From: Candidatus Nitrosopumilus sp.
GTDB taxonomy: Archaea > Thermoproteota > Nitrososphaeria > Nitrososphaerales > Nitrosopumilaceae
Direction: 5' to 3'
Assembly: GCA_029864805.1 (NCBI GenBank)
Contig: JAOTSS010000077.1
Location: 1 to 7,919, forward strand
DNA length: 7,919 bases
Position numbers and translations under genes: made by a program
In this document: in pieces, positions 1 to 5,660 of the stretch
Position numbering within the stretch: the first letter of the stretch is position 1
Layout of the letters: each line of letters opens with the position of its first letter
Notes under the pieces: model-generated
What the model saw: only the letters and a program-made list of their open reading frames with translations
What the model was told of the DNA's origin: nothing
Database searches by the model: none

Positions 1-69
1 ATCAACTTTACCCAAGATTTCTTTAACTTCTGAAAGTGAAATGGCTTGTTTCTTTTGTACTTCTTCCAT
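1..69 (-). CDS. rpoF: RNA polymerase subunit Rpo4/F (Rpb4 homologue), N-terminal fragment
   Basis: This partial gene is cut by the left edge. Only the first 23 codons are present, beginning MEEVQKKQAISLSEVKEIL. The acidic start followed by a SLSEVKEIL-type helix matches the beginning of archaeal Rpo4 (subunit F, the Rpb4 homologue). In archaea that protein pairs with Rpo7/E to form the stalk of RNA polymerase, which binds emerging RNA and helps open the promoter. The ATG at 69-67 lies one nucleotide after the rpl21e stop codon, so the two genes are almost certainly co-transcribed and perhaps translationally coupled. No separate promoter is visible. An L21e-Rpo4 order is common in archaea, and this context supports the call as much as the short sequence does. 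The visible part is too short for certainty. Confidence 0.72.
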   Translation of the reverse strand, partial: MEEVQKKQAISLSEVKEILGKVD

Positions 70-70
70 A

Positions 71-370
71 TTATACACCGAATGGTTTTATGTGATCCAA
101 TCTAGTGATTAAGGTTTTCGATTTTTCACCTAATTTCACATCAAGTGTGACTGCGCGTCTACCAACATTTGTAATAACACCTACTTTACCGTGATATCTT
201 CTGTGTGGTAATCCTTTGTGCTGTCTAGGATCAATAATGACAAGTGCCTGTTGACCTTCTTGGTATTCACGTAACAAGAATGAGACCCCTCTAGGAGCCT
301 TTTTCTTCATAACAGATCTGGATTTATGTTTAAATCCATGTGAACGACCATGGGATTTCTTAGTTGCCAT
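71..370 (-). CDS. rpl21e: 50S ribosomal protein L21e
   Basis: This is the large-subunit ribosomal protein L21e (eL21), found in archaea and eukaryotes but not bacteria. The product is 99 residues, the normal archaeal length. It has a very basic N-terminus (residues 1-27) followed by the SH3-like core. The core includes the family signature around residues 46-66 (IIDPRQHKGLPHRRYHGKVG), the RRAVTLDV strand at 71-78 and the typical RLDHIKPFGV end. The start is ATG at 370-368. A TATA-like octamer at 394-401 is centred 27.5 nt upstream, which predicts a leaderless transcript beginning at the ATG. The stop is followed after one nucleotide by rpoF, forming a ribosome/RNA polymerase operon. The identification is secure. 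Confidence 0.97.
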   Translation of the reverse strand: MATKKSHGRSHGFKHKSRSVMKKKAPRGVSFLLREYQEGQQALVIIDPRQHKGLPHRRYHGKVGVITNVGRRAVTLDVKLGEKSKTLITRLDHIKPFGV

Positions 371-427
371 TTAGTGAAAATCTTTGAAAGCCCTATTTTA
401 AGACTTAGAACAGAATTTAGTGAAAAT
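370..427. repeat. Pair of 12-bp direct repeats flanking the rpl21e TATA box
   Basis: The 12-mer TTTAGTGAAAAT occurs at 370-381, touching the rpl21e start codon, and again at 416-427, ending at the rlmN stop codon. The copies are 46 bp apart and bracket the TATA box at 394-401. The core TTAGTGAA recurs at 3047-3054, next to the rps30e TATA box. It may be a binding site or a chance AT-rich match. Confidence 0.45.
394..401 (-). promoter_or_regulatory. TATA box of rpl21e (leaderless promoter)
   Basis: On the minus strand this reads TTAAAATA, a good archaeal TATA octamer. Its centre is 27.5 nt upstream of the rpl21e ATG, so transcription should begin at or within a base or two of the start codon. 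It lies in the 56-bp gap after rlmN and implies that rpl21e-rpoF has its own promoter. Confidence 0.65.
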
Positions 428-1482
428 TAGCCAATAATATCAGTTCTGAGTTGCCCACAAGCAGCTGAGATCTCAGTTCCTTTTTCTATTCTGATAGTAC
501 AATTTATCCCTGCATTTGATAAAATTCGTTCAAATTCAAGGACTCTAGTTTTTGATGGTCGTCTAAAATCTCCTGCAGTAGGATTAATTGGAATCAGATT
601 GACATGAGAACCATTACCTTTCAATAGTCTAGATAGTTCTTGAGCAATTTCAGGTGAGTCATTTATTCCTTCCATCAGAGCATATTCAAATGTCACACGT
701 CTTCCAGTTTTTTTGAAATAGCGTCTTCCTGCCTCAATAATATCTTCTACTGAATTTGGTCCTGCAGTTGGAACGAGTTCTTTTCGTAATTTGTTATTAG
801 GCGAATGAAGTGAGATGGCAAGACCAATCTGTAGGTTTTCTTCTGCAAGTTTATTGATTCCAGATACGATACCTATTGTGGAGATTGTTATGTGACGTTG
901 ACCAAGTCCAAAGCCTCTATCATGTGTTAAAATTCGTATGGCTCTAATCATCTCATCATAATTTGCCATGGGCTCTCCCATTCCCATAAATACCAAATTT
1001 GTCACATGTTCTCCTCGTTTCTCCAAAATTTCTGCAAAATGAATTACTTGGGATACAATATGTTCTGCAGCAAGATTGGTTTTGAAACCCATTTGTCCTG
1101 TGGCACAAAATACACATCCCATGGTACATCCAATTTGAGTAGAGACACAAATTGTTGATCGTGGATGACCTCCAATCTTGGATGAAGGGTATTGCATCAG
1201 AACTGTTTCTACTGCACTGTTATCATTTAGATTAAGTAAAAGTTTAGTTGTCTCCCCATCCTCACTTACAACTCTATGAGTTTCTTTTGCCGAACCAATG
1301 GTGTATCCAGATTCAGTCAGGTCTGTTCTTAATTTTTTTGGGAGTTGCGGTATGTCGTTAATATCTTTAGGGAATTTGTAATATAATGGAAGTAGAATTT
1401 GATCTGCACGATATCTTGGATAGCCCATGCCAATTACTAATTGCTCCATCTCTTCTGGAAGTAGTCGATAGAGATCTGTCAT
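427..1482 (-). CDS. rlmN: RlmN/Cfr-family radical SAM RNA methyltransferase
   Basis: This is a radical SAM enzyme of the RlmN/Cfr family. In bacteria RlmN makes 2-methyladenosine at A2503 of 23S rRNA and A37 of some tRNAs, while Cfr methylates C8 of A2503. The 351-residue product has the family length and all the expected parts: an N-terminal helical RNA-binding region (about 1-60); E92 in VETV, matching the E. coli catalytic Glu105; C112 in TICVSTQ, the cysteine that resolves the intermediate; the cluster-binding motif C119-X3-C123-X2-C126; the SAM-binding MGMGEP at 166-171; SLH at 224-226; N300 in LIPIN; and C342 in ISAACGQL, the cysteine that carries the methyl group. RlmN is mainly bacterial, so an ancient transfer into this lineage is likely. 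The ATG at 1482-1480 has a TATA octamer 27.5 nt upstream. RlmN-type C2 methylation is favoured over Cfr-type, but the target in this organism is not shown by sequence. Confidence 0.93.
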   Translation of the reverse strand: MTDLYRLLPEEMEQLVIGMGYPRYRADQILLPLYYKFPKDINDIPQLPKKLRTDLTESGYTIGSAKETHRVVSEDGETTKLLLNLNDNSAVETVLMQYPSSKIGGHPRSTICVSTQIGCTMGCVFCATGQMGFKTNLAAEHIVSQVIHFAEILEKRGEHVTNLVFMGMGEPMANYDEMIRAIRILTHDRGFGLGQRHITISTIGIVSGINKLAEENLQIGLAISLHSPNNKLRKELVPTAGPNSVEDIIEAGRRYFKKTGRRVTFEYALMEGINDSPEIAQELSRLLKGNGSHVNLIPINPTAGDFRRPSKTRVLEFERILSNAGINCTIRIEKGTEISAACGQLRTDIIG

Positions 1483-1505
1483 TATATATTGATCGTCTCA
1501 AATGA

Positions 1506-1513
1506 TATTATAA
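1506..1513 (-). promoter_or_regulatory. TATA box of rlmN
   Basis: On the minus strand this reads TTATAATA, centred 27.5 nt upstream of the rlmN ATG. That spacing predicts a leaderless mRNA. It lies just past the poly-T terminator of radA, so rlmN is probably transcribed independently. Confidence 0.65.
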
Positions 1514-1530
1514 TTTAATCAATGGTGTTG

Positions 1531-1546
1531 AAAATAAAAAAAACAA
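1531..1546 (-). terminator. Poly-T terminator downstream of radA
   Basis: On the minus strand, about 30 nt beyond the radA stop codon, a pyrimidine-rich stretch leads into TTTGTTTTTTTTATTTT, with an unbroken run of eight T at 1543-1536. Archaeal intrinsic termination needs only a U-rich tract and no hairpin, so this is a good candidate. It ends just before the rlmN promoter. Confidence 0.6.
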
Positions 1547-1572
1547 AGAGAAAGGAACGAAAAGGAGAAGAG

Positions 1573-2757
1573 TTACTCTTCAATAGGTTCTGAATCTTCT
1601 GATTCATTATCTATTGTGGATTCCACAAAAGCATCTACCTCAGGTGCTTTTGCTGTAGCATCTACCTCAGGTGCTTTTGCTGTAGCATCTACCTCAGGTG
1701 CTTTTGCTGTAGCATCTACCTCAGGTGCTTTTGCTGTAGCATCTACCTCAGGTGCTTTTGCTGCTTTTTTGGTAGTTTTTTTCGTCTTTTTCTCTGCGTC
1801 TTCAGGATCTATTACACCTGCTTCGCCTAGAGCAAAGATGACTTCTTCTTCAGGATGATGAGGACTATCTACCATTCTAGCAATTCGTTTCTTACCTGAT
1901 TTCTTAAAGTATATTCTATAGGTACTTGTATGTGCAACTACGTTTCCGCCTATAGGTCGTGTTGGATCTCCAAAAAAGACATCAGGTGAGGCCATAACTT
2001 GGTTGGTTGCAATTGCAGCACAGTTGTATGTCTCTGCAATTCGAGATAGCAAATGAACAAAATGATTTAGTTTTTGTTGTCTAACAGACAATGTTCCTCT
2101 TCCAAGATATTCAGCACGGAACAATCCAACTGCAGAATCTGCAACAATTAGTTTAACATTATTTTCTTCAATAATGGGACCGGCTTCTTCTAGAATTAAG
2201 ACTTGATGTGCACTGTTATATGCACGTGCAACTATGATATTATCTAGAACTTTTTCTGGATCCATATCATGAGCTTTGGCAATAGAGACAATTCTTTCAG
2301 GTCTGAAAGTATTTTCAGTATCAATGTACAAAACACTTCCTTCAAGGCCACCTTCTTCTTTGGTTTTTTGAACCATAACAGACATTGTATGAGCAAATTG
2401 TGTTTTACCGCAACCAAATTCACCATAAACCTCTGTTAAGGCTTGAGTCTCAATGCCACCATCAAATAATGTATCAAGACAGTTTGTGCCAGTTGTAATT
2501 TTACCAATACTTTGTCGATGTTTGTAAATTTCGCTTGCACTAACAAAATGTTTAGCAATTAATCCTCCATCAACTAAATGTTGTCGAGCCTTATTGACAA
2601 TTTTTTCAGCAGTGTCCTTTTCCATTCCAGTTATTTCTGCAATTTCTACAGGACCCCTAACGATAAGATCCATGACGTTGTGAACGCCTGCATCAGATAA
2701 TTTTCTTGTAGTTACAGGACCTACGCCCTCTAAACTATCTAATCTTAAATCTTCCAT
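1573..2757 (-). CDS. radA: DNA repair and recombination protein RadA with a repeat-bearing C-terminal tail
   Basis: RadA is the archaeal RecA/Rad51 recombinase. It forms ATP-dependent filaments on single-stranded DNA and carries out strand exchange. Residues 1-60 form the N-terminal helix-hairpin-helix domain (LEGVGPVTTRKL at 9-20). F71-V-S-A74 fits the FxxA polymerisation motif. The ATPase core holds Walker A GEFGCGKT at 112-119, Walker B LIVADS at 203-208 and the DNA-binding loop region after NQV (252-254), including GDPTRPIGGN. The core ends near residue 319, where archaeal RadA normally stops or nearly stops. An additional tail of about 75 residues follows: a lysine-rich stretch (322-334), five 9-residue repeats (AKAPEVDAT) at about 333-376, and an acidic end (377-394). 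C116 in Walker A occupies a position that is often serine in archaeal RadA. The ATG at 2757 has a TATA box 27.5 nt upstream. The function is secure and the role of the tail unknown. Confidence 0.97.
   Translation of the reverse strand: MEDLRLDSLEGVGPVTTRKLSDAGVHNVMDLIVRGPVEIAEITGMEKDTAEKIVNKARQHLVDGGLIAKHFVSASEIYKHRQSIGKITTGTNCLDTLFDGGIETQALTEVYGEFGCGKTQFAHTMSVMVQKTKEEGGLEGSVLYIDTENTFRPERIVSIAKAHDMDPEKVLDNIIVARAYNSAHQVLILEEAGPIIEENNVKLIVADSAVGLFRAEYLGRGTLSVRQQKLNHFVHLLSRIAETYNCAAIATNQVMASPDVFFGDPTRPIGGNVVAHTSTYRIYFKKSGKKRIARMVDSPHHPEEEVIFALGEAGVIDPEDAEKKTKKTTKKAAKAPEVDATAKAPEVDATAKAPEVDATAKAPEVDATAKAPEVDAFVESTIDNESEDSEPIEE
1631..1765 (-). repeat. Five-copy 27-bp in-frame tandem repeat in the radA tail
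   Basis: Five consecutive 27-bp units begin at 1631, 1658, 1685, 1712 and 1739. The first four are identical at every base, including synonymous positions. The fifth, nearest the ATPase domain, matches over its first 24 bases (to 1762) and then departs at its last three. Each unit encodes nine residues, (A)KAPEVDAT in the RadA frame. Because 27 is a multiple of three, gain or loss of whole units keeps the frame. Near-perfect identity indicates recent expansion or homogenisation by slippage or unequal recombination. Confidence 0.97.
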
Positions 2758-2780
2758 ACCGTATGGTACGGTACTGGTAC
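2754..2780. promoter_or_regulatory. Candidate operator: overlapping palindromes and triple GGTAC between the radA TATA box and start codon
   Basis: Three GGTAC direct repeats occur at 2765-2769, 2770-2774 and 2776-2780. They merge into two overlapping inverted repeats: CCATAC-C-GTATGG (2754-2766), which covers the start codon, and ACCGTA-TGG-TACGGT (2758-2772). All of this lies between the TATA box and the first codons, over the expected transcription start. That placement suits a repressor site or a start-site hairpin. The structure is directly visible and the function is inferred. Confidence 0.5.
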
Positions 2781-2788
2781 TTTATAAA
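2781..2788 (-). promoter_or_regulatory. TATA box of radA
   Basis: The minus strand reads TTTATAAA within CTTTTATAAAG, the strongest TATA element in the window. It is centred 27.5 nt upstream of the radA ATG, consistent with a leaderless transcript separate from rps30e. Confidence 0.75.
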
Positions 2789-2848
2789 AGTATTGTTTTA
2801 TGGTTCTGTAAAGATGTAGATCGTAAAATGATAAATTTTAATGAATGA

Positions 2849-3031
2849 CTAGCGTCTCTTTCTTCTTTGCCCAGGTTTATTCTGACCTGGGAATCTACCT
2901 AGGACAAATCGCTTTTTGAAGTTGCCTTTGTTCGCAACACTGGAACTATCACCTACAATTTTTCTTCCTTCTACTTTAGGAGTTTGTCCTCTCACTTTAC
3001 CTGCTTTGGTAAGTGAACCGTGTGTTGCCAT
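2849..3031 (-). CDS. rps30e: 30S ribosomal protein S30e
   Basis: This is the small-subunit ribosomal protein S30e (eS30), shared by archaea and eukaryotes. In eukaryotes it is often made as a fusion with a ubiquitin-like protein; here it stands alone, as expected in archaea. The 60-residue product is a normal length and very basic. It begins with the diagnostic ATHGSLTKAGKVRGQTPKVE (residues 2-21). The conserved KKRFVLGRF lies at 39-47, and the end is arginine/lysine-rich (GQRRKRR). The ATG at 3031-3029 has a TATA-like octamer (3055-3062) centred 27.5 nt upstream. The gene sits between the radical SAM gene (40-bp gap) and radA (91-bp gap). The radA promoter lies in the second gap, so S30e may be a short single-gene transcript or read through from the radical SAM gene. 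Confidence 0.95.
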   Translation of the reverse strand: MATHGSLTKAGKVRGQTPKVEGRKIVGDSSSVANKGNFKKRFVLGRFPGQNKPGQRRKRR

Positions 3032-3054
3032 AATTATGAATAAGAATTAGTGAA

Positions 3055-3062
3055 TTTATGTA
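3055..3062 (-). promoter_or_regulatory. Probable TATA box of rps30e
   Basis: The minus strand reads TACATAAA, centred 27.5 nt upstream of the rps30e ATG. It is a weaker match than the other TATA boxes here, but it sits at exactly the same distance. It is followed directly by TTCACTAA, the core also seen twice around the rpl21e promoter. Confidence 0.5.
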
Positions 3063-3071
3063 TTTGTATGA

Positions 3072-4796
3072 CTACCAATATTTGGCTTTAACAGTCTCAA
3101 TTACTTTTTCGTGTTCTTTACTCTTTCTACGAGCATATCTTTCCATGGCACCAAGAGGAACACCGCCAAGAGATCTTGCAATAGCATTAAAGAAGTATCT
3201 TTGAGGACCCTTTGAACCTGTCTTAGTCATGAATTTTTGAATACCATATTTGAAATTGTGTTGCCAAGTTTTGTAAAGTACACCCAATTGAGCAGGAGTC
3301 ATTTCATTTCCTATGTTAAAGAAATCAGATTTTTCTAATAATCCAATAGGAACAAAGGTTAGAGCAGTTGCTGTAAACATAGAATCAGGTTGCTCATTTT
3401 CTAGTTCGCTAAGTAAACGAATTGTTTCCCAAGAATCTTCAGGAGTTTCGTCATTATCAAGCCCCATAATTAATGTAAAAGCGGGAATCCAATAGTCTTG
3501 ATTTAATGTCTTGACACCCTCTTTTACAACCCAATGCCATTCATCAGGAGAATATGGTGCAAGCTTTCTATCAGCATATTTACCAATTAATCTAAGACTT
3601 CCTGTTTCAAATCCAGCTTGTACTCCAATCATGTTGTCAGGACCTGCTTTGATAATTTTAGAAAGATTTGGAATTAATTTTTCATCAGCAATAGCTCCTG
3701 CCAAAGTACCGTGTGTTGGATTTGTGTGTTCAACACCAGTTGACATGATTGCTGTGAATAATTCTTCTAGTGCTTCTCTATTTGGTTCCATTCCTTTTGC
3801 AGTTCTAGGATCCATTCCATAAACGAAAATATCATCACTGTGAATCCATGCAGACTTGGAACCACCTTTCTTTATGTTAACTTCGATTTCTCTTTTGACT
3901 TTTTCAGGAGAATAGTATCTTAATGATCTTAGTGTAACGTCACAGAATTTACAACCTCTACCACAGCCACGCATTACCTCAACCATTCCATGCATACTTG
4001 GTTCTACAATGTCAGGGATTTCTTCAAGTTCTGGTCTATCCCAAAAATTAACAAATCGTCCATGGATTTTTTTGCCATTTCTTTCAAATTCTTTAATGTT
4101 AACTTTAAAGTCACTTCTCTTTCTAAAAGGATCCATATTTTCAAAGTCACCATTAATCAAATAGTTGAAAAATCTTCCAGCATGTCCATCAATTTCGGGT
4201 GCTATCCCACCCAATTCTCCTTCAAGAATTGCATAGATTCCAAATTCCTCAATTTTCTCGGGATCATAATTGTATTGCCAAGTTCCAGATGCACCGGAAA
4301 TCACTTTGGCTTTACTACCAGTTTTTAATTTAGCAGCTTTGATTCTATGATGTAATTCGGTATTGTAAAATTCGTCATAAGACGTCTGTTTTCTGCCATA
4401 AGTAAATGTCATAGTTACAGGACCCATGCCAAGAGGATCCATTTCATATGTTCCAACTACTTCAGTTTGAGGACCAATAAATTGCTCTATGTGATCAGGA
4501 TGTGCGACAACTACTTCTTGTCTACTAAACCCATCTCGGAGTAAACCTGCTTCTAATTTTCTTAAACCGTATGGTGCATAGTTTGCAACACCATTTGTGT
4601 GAGGAATGTAATTACAAATAAAATCAAATAGAATTTTGGGAGTTACTTGGTTTCCAAGTATTTTGTACCAAAAACTGCTTTTATCTCGATTTGGATCAAT
4701 TGCTGGTGCACATCCAAAAAATGTTGCTAGTGAAAGTCCTCTATACGGAGACATCAAAGTTCTATCCGCAGTTAAAACAATTTTTGGAGTTCCCAT
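3072..4796 (-). CDS. Radical SAM protein with degenerate B12-binding-like N-terminal domain
   Basis: This is a large radical SAM enzyme of unassigned function, 574 residues from the preferred ATG. The iron-sulfur motif is C278-X3-C282-X2-C285 in RGCGRGCKFC. Other family marks are HSDDIFVYG (319-327) and GFETGS (395-400), as in cobalamin-dependent radical SAM proteins of the BchE/HpnJ type. Residues 5-130 (KIVLTADRTLM, PYGLRKLEAGLL, VVVAHPDHIEQF, MDPLGMGP) resemble the alpha/beta domain that binds B12 in that group, but the cobalt-ligating DxHxxG motif is absent. The start is chosen by promoter geometry: a TATA octamer identical to that of rpl21e (4824-4831) points to transcription from about 4800, so the ATG at 4796-4794 fits better than an in-frame GTG at 4805-4803. 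The gene follows pyrK after about 50 bp. Candidate roles include lipid modification, but nothing in the sequence fixes the substrate. Confidence 0.85.
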   Translation of the reverse strand: MGTPKIVLTADRTLMSPYRGLSLATFFGCAPAIDPNRDKSSFWYKILGNQVTPKILFDFICNYIPHTNGVANYAPYGLRKLEAGLLRDGFSRQEVVVAHPDHIEQFIGPQTEVVGTYEMDPLGMGPVTMTFTYGRKQTSYDEFYNTELHHRIKAAKLKTGSKAKVISGASGTWQYNYDPEKIEEFGIYAILEGELGGIAPEIDGHAGRFFNYLINGDFENMDPFRKRSDFKVNIKEFERNGKKIHGRFVNFWDRPELEEIPDIVEPSMHGMVEVMRGCGRGCKFCDVTLRSLRYYSPEKVKREIEVNIKKGGSKSAWIHSDDIFVYGMDPRTAKGMEPNREALEELFTAIMSTGVEHTNPTHGTLAGAIADEKLIPNLSKIIKAGPDNMIGVQAGFETGSLRLIGKYADRKLAPYSPDEWHWVVKEGVKTLNQDYWIPAFTLIMGLDNDETPEDSWETIRLLSELENEQPDSMFTATALTFVPIGLLEKSDFFNIGNEMTPAQLGVLYKTWQHNFKYGIQKFMTKTGSKGPQRYFFNAIARSLGGVPLGAMERYARRKSKEHEKVIETVKAKYW

Positions 4797-4823
4797 ATCC
4801 GTCACGGAAATAATTTTGTGATT

Positions 4824-4831
4824 TATTTTAA
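4824..4831 (-). promoter_or_regulatory. TATA box of the radical SAM gene
   Basis: The minus strand reads TTAAAATA, the same octamer as the rpl21e TATA box. The 27.5-nt spacing seen at other genes here puts the transcription start near 4800. That is just upstream of the ATG at 4796 and just downstream of an in-frame GTG at 4805, so the site helps decide the start. It also separates this gene from the pyrD-pyrK operon. Confidence 0.6.
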
Positions 4832-4847
4832 ACCTTGCTAGTAAAAC

Positions 4848-5660
4848 TCAATATTTTTCTAAAATTCCAGCCTTATTCCTGTAAAAATGACCAAATTCCT
4901 TGTTTGAAGATAAATGGTCTCCATCAAAAACAGTCCCATCTCTACATACCAAGTCTTCTTCAATGCAGCAGCTTCCACAAATTCCAACACCACACTTCAT
5001 CATTCTCTCAAGACTAGCTTGAACAAATATATTCTTGGAACGAGCTGATTGTACAGTTTTGTACATCATTATTTCAGGTCCACATGCATATACCCCATCA
5101 AAATGAGATTCATCTACAAGTTTTTCAACTAAATCAGTGACAAATCCTTTTTCACCATAACTTCCATCATCAGTTGAAACTATTACTTTGTGGTGATTAT
5201 TTTCCAATATACTATTTGCTAAGTTTTCAAAGAATACTTCATCTTTTGATTTTGCGCCTATTAGAACAGTAACATCATCTGTGGGCTTTACAAAAGTAAG
5301 CAATCGCATCATTGGTACAAGACCCGTTCCACCACCAACTAACAAAAGATTTCCTTCTCTAAGATCAAAAGAATTTCCATATGGGCCACGAATTCCAATT
5401 TGTTGTCCTTCTTTAACGTTAAACAAACCAGTTGAAGCTGGACCATGTTTTCTTACAGTAAATGCTGCTTTTCCAGGTTCTTTAGAAATCATTATACTCA
5501 TTGGCAATTCATTTACTCCAGGTATCCAAACCATTGCAAATTGTCCAGGAAGAGCATTAGACATTACATCATCGGAAAAAACCAAAGTTCTGACAGTAGG
5601 CGTTTCATCAATTACTTTTTCAATTGTTACAATTGTTGTGTGATTATGATTTCTTTGCAA
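4848..5660 (-). CDS. pyrK: Dihydroorotate dehydrogenase class 1B, electron transfer subunit PyrK
   Basis: PyrK is the FAD and [2Fe-2S] partner of PyrD class 1B. It passes electrons from dihydroorotate to NAD+ in pyrimidine synthesis. The product is 270 residues, the usual size. The N-terminal FAD-binding barrel includes LPGQFAMVWIPG (37-48) and PMSI (53-56). RGPYGNSF lies at 91-98. The NAD-binding half has GGGTGLVPMMRL (109-120) and YACGPEIMM (191-199). The C-terminal cluster site is C223-X4-C228-X2-C231 with C239, the complete PyrK pattern. The start is TTG at 5660-5658. It overlaps the end of pyrD by 17 nt and lies three bases after GGTGG, which could pair with the 16S rRNA tail. No ATG or GTG lies between this TTG and the conserved IVTIEKVIDETPTV, so TTG is the most reasonable start. 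Overlap with pyrD implies translational coupling. Confidence 0.95.
   Translation of the reverse strand: MQRNHNHTTIVTIEKVIDETPTVRTLVFSDDVMSNALPGQFAMVWIPGVNELPMSIMISKEPGKAAFTVRKHGPASTGLFNVKEGQQIGIRGPYGNSFDLREGNLLLVGGGTGLVPMMRLLTFVKPTDDVTVLIGAKSKDEVFFENLANSILENNHHKVIVSTDDGSYGEKGFVTDLVEKLVDESHFDGVYACGPEIMMYKTVQSARSKNIFVQASLERMMKCGVGICGSCCIEEDLVCRDGTVFDGDHLSSNKEFGHFYRNKAGILEKY

Noticed and set aside
1483..1572. Possible small gene in the rlmN-radA gap
   Set aside because: There is no convincing open frame. The stretch is accounted for by the rlmN TATA box and the radA poly-T terminator.
1631..1765. Possible CRISPR array from regularly spaced identical units
   Set aside because: The units are directly adjacent with no unique spacers and read in frame with RadA, so this is a coding tandem repeat.
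1616..1858. Plus-strand open frame of 80 codons rich in repeated TSGAFAVAS
   Set aside because: It is the antisense reading of the radA tail repeat. A 27-bp unit without stops opens several frames automatically, and it has no promoter or recognisable protein.
2758..2848. Possible box C/D guide RNA or other small RNA in the radA-rps30e gap
   Set aside because: I found no paired C (RTGATGA) and D (CTGA) boxes. The gap is explained by the radA promoter and its repeat cluster.
3511..4328. Plus-strand open frames inside the radical SAM gene
   Set aside because: They are antisense shadows of a strongly supported minus-strand gene with family motifs throughout.
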